Below, in pieces: positions 19,407 through 21,184 of a stretch of DNA of 21,184 nt (within the stretch, counting starts at the first letter, position 1; every line of letters starts with the position of its first letter). The notes under the pieces were generated by a model. It did not search any database. It saw nothing but the letters and a program-made list of their open reading frames with translations, and had not been told where the DNA came from. The position numbers and the translations under genes were made by a program. The stretch comes from UQRS01 sp964481575 (GTDB taxonomy: Bacteria > Bacillota > Clostridia > Oscillospirales > Acutalibacteraceae). The stretch spans positions 1 to 21,184 of the forward strand of contig CAYZTR010000037.1 in NCBI GenBank assembly GCA_964481575.1, in the 5' to 3' direction.

Positions 19407-20855
19407 AGTTTCGCCTTTTCTTCTGCAATCTCCGCTTTTATTCGCTCAATCATCTCAGCAAGTTTGATTTCGCACTGTTCTCGGGTTTCGGCATAGACAT
19501 TGAATTTTTTGCGTTTGCCATTTGGTAGTCTTGGGTAGTAACTGCCTTCCCATAGGTTTTCGTTGATTTGATACAGGCATCCCGTACCGCTTTTGCGTAT
19601 CTTTCTCGGAATCGGCTTGGGATGGGGCTCTGTGGGCGCACACAGGGCGTTTACGGGCGGTTTTGACGTTTCCTCGGGTGTTTCCCACCTCGGACATTCT
19701 CGCGTCTGTCTTGCCGATTTTGCGGTCGATCCGCACCGCTGCCTGCCTCTGCATAGTATCGGTGATGTGGCTGTAAATGTCAAGCGTGGTTGAGGATGAA
19801 ACATGGCCTATCGTAGCCGACAGCGTTTTCACATCCATTCCGTTTTCCAGAGCCATCGTGGCGAAGGTGTGGCGCAGGTCGTGGAATCGCACGTGCTTGC
19901 AACCCGCCCGTTTGAGGAGCGTTGACAGGATCTCACCGATCGAGCCGGGATATCTCGGCAAGTCCGGATTAACCGGCAATGGGAACATCCACCTTGAGTC
20001 CACCGTTTCCTTATACTTTTTCAGCACCTCCACGAGAGACGGCGGCAGTACCACCGTGCGGACGGAGCTTTTGGTTTTCGGCACCGAGATTTCGATTTTG
20101 CCATTCACCGGGCACGCCTGGCGGACGATATGGAGCTCAGCCGTATGGAAGTTCAGGTCATCCCATTGCAGTCCGAGAAGTTCACCTCGGCGCATCCCCG
20201 TGCTAAGCTCCAGCAGAAACAGCTCATAGTATCCGTCCTCTTTGGCCTGAGCAAGAAACCGCTGCAACTCGTCCTTTGTGAGGACTTGCCTTTCGTGCGC
20301 TTTCTTCGGCGGCAGCTTACAGCCGATTGCAGGGTTGACCCGTATCAGCCCCTCGGCTACCGCTTTTTCAAGGGCGGTTCGGCAGGTGGTATGGCAGGCT
20401 CTGACCATTCTGTCAGACAGCCCTGCACCGTATTTTTCAACATTTTGCCGTCTGCCACTTCGCTTCAGCCGTGCATAGAACTGTTGCAGATCGTTCTGCG
20501 TCAGCTTGTTCAGCGGTATCTTTCCAATCTCGGGAATGACGTGGTCGTATATTCTGTTTTCGTAGTTCGCCTGTGTCAGCGGTCGGATGGCAGGCTTCGA
20601 ATAATTCTCATACCAGAACTCCATCCAATCACCGAACAGCATTTCGGGTTTGCACCGCGTGCTCGGAGGTCGGTATTCCTCTTTCAGTTTTTCAAGTTTC
20701 TCGGCACACTCGGTTTTGGTCTTGGCGAGAACATTTTTGGTCTGCGGCAAGCCTTTGTCATCGTAACCGACTACCACTCTGCCTTCCCACCGTCCGTCGT
20801 CGCGCTTTCGTACCATGCCGTCGCCCGACGGTCTCCGTTTTGCTATATACATCAT
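19388..20855 (-). pseudogene. Tyrosine recombinase (integrase), frameshifted near its 3' end
   Basis: A phage/ICE-type integrase. An arm-binding-like N-terminus (MVRKRDDGRWEGRVVVG), a SAM-like core-binding domain (about 70-170) and a catalytic domain carry Arg222 (TGMRRGE), Lys262 (PKTKSSVRT), His325 and Arg328 (FHDLRHTF), His351 (GHVSSS) and the nucleophile Tyr361 (LDIYSHI): all catalytic residues are intact. After MSEV the frame shifts. Removing one base of the run at 19684-19686 joins it to ETPEETSKPPVNAL and a C-terminal segment (SGTGCLYQINENLWEGSYY ... EEKAKLKEGAE) that matches the tail I know from clostridial element integrases; the mended protein has about 488 residues. Unmended, the protein ends at 19455 with an unrelated tail. 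The catalytic core may still work. AAAGGAG abuts two adjacent ATGs (20855, 20852), so the exact start is uncertain. Confidence 0.85.
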
Positions 20856-20933
20856 CTCCTTTCAGCAACACAACATACCACAACGGTTTTCGGATATCCA
20901 GCGACAACGGAAAGTTTATCAAAGAGTTCACAT

Positions 20934-21184
20934 TCATCCGCCCAAGTGACCTGTAATGATATCTGTGAGATTCACTTTTCCGCGGGTGCGGCGCACATTA
21001 TTAATTGCTTCCCGCCGCATATCTTCCACTTCTTCTTCACTGATATCCGAGAGCGTCGCTATCATCCGCATCACCATTTCAAGCTGAACTGCATAGCGGA
21101 ACAGTCCTTTTGAAATTGCTCTTGCATTATCCTCGCTCATGTCTGCCACCGCCCTTGCCAACTTGTCCGACAGCGCGGGAGCAT
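20934..21184 (-). CDS. Small hypothetical protein, start outside the window
   Basis: The frame is open to the right edge, so the N-terminus is missing. The visible 82 residues are acidic and helical (SEDNARAISKGLFRYAVQLE, then LSDISEEEVEDMRREAINNV) and end with VNLTDIITGHLGG. I do not recognise it. It lies 78 bases upstream of the integrase on the same strand and may belong to the element's control or maintenance genes. Confidence 0.6.
   Translation of the reverse strand, partial: APALSDKLARAVADMSEDNARAISKGLFRYAVQLEMVMRMIATLSDISEEEVEDMRREAINNVRRTRGKVNLTDIITGHLGG

Noticed and set aside
20130..21113. Long plus-strand frame opposite the integrase
   Set aside because: The minus strand carries all tyrosine-recombinase catalytic residues; this frame is its shadow.

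Overview
This window looks like the chromosome of a gut-type clostridial Firmicute, probably an Oscillospiraceae/Ruminococcaceae relative; the genus is not resolvable from sequence alone. Support comes from strong AGGAGG-type ribosome binding sites, consensus sigma-A promoters, a T-box leader, a cysteine-rich protein of a type I associate with Clostridia, a DUF5662 gene and paired short chromate transporters. The backbone is GC-rich. Several blocks are visibly AT-rich and look acquired.

Backbone, left to right: the 3' part of tRNA-Glu with its terminator; exonuclease III followed by a GIY-YIG nuclease; a convergent methylglyoxal synthase / HAD phosphatase operon; a SWIM zinc-finger gene ruined by two in-frame stops and a frameshift; then (8.56-17.4 kb) tRNA-Arg(CCG), a Gly/Pro-rich small membrane protein, an (alpha/alpha)6 glycoside hydrolase, a DUF2752 membrane protein, a zinc-ribbon TM2 protein, DUF5662, a T-box-controlled operon of a BASS-family transporter and an iron-type alcohol/glycerol dehydrogenase, a Cys-rich protein, and a chromate-transporter pair.

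Accessory block 1 (about 4.4-8.56 kb) lies against the 3' end of tRNA-Arg(CCG). It holds a stand-alone ADP-ribosyltransferase-like gene, a four-helix-bundle (S23/IVP family) gene with an adjacent array of six tiny hairpins separated by TTTCAT/ATGAAAT linkers, and a divergent LysR-MFS pair. Three related copies of a roughly 45-bp repeat resembling a tRNA 3' end (A at 4459, B at 5963, C at 8438) bracket these cassettes in the same orientation. A single leftover hairpin of the array type sits beside tRNA-Arg. This repeat-bounded cassette layout, and the pairing of the four-helix gene with the hairpin array, is the best candidate for an undescribed system here.

Accessory block 2 (about 17.4 kb to the right edge) starts at a perfect TTGACA-17-TATAAT promoter. 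It continues with a truncated tRNA-like stretch, an intact tRNA-Pro(TGG), a perfect 15-bp inverted repeat, a tRNA 3'-end fragment (likely attachment site), an attenuator-like triple repeat, an AT-rich orphan gene and a tyrosine integrase whose 3' end is frameshifted. A small partial gene runs off the window. This looks like one end of an integrative element that continues to the right.

All family assignments come from reading motifs by eye; no database search was run.
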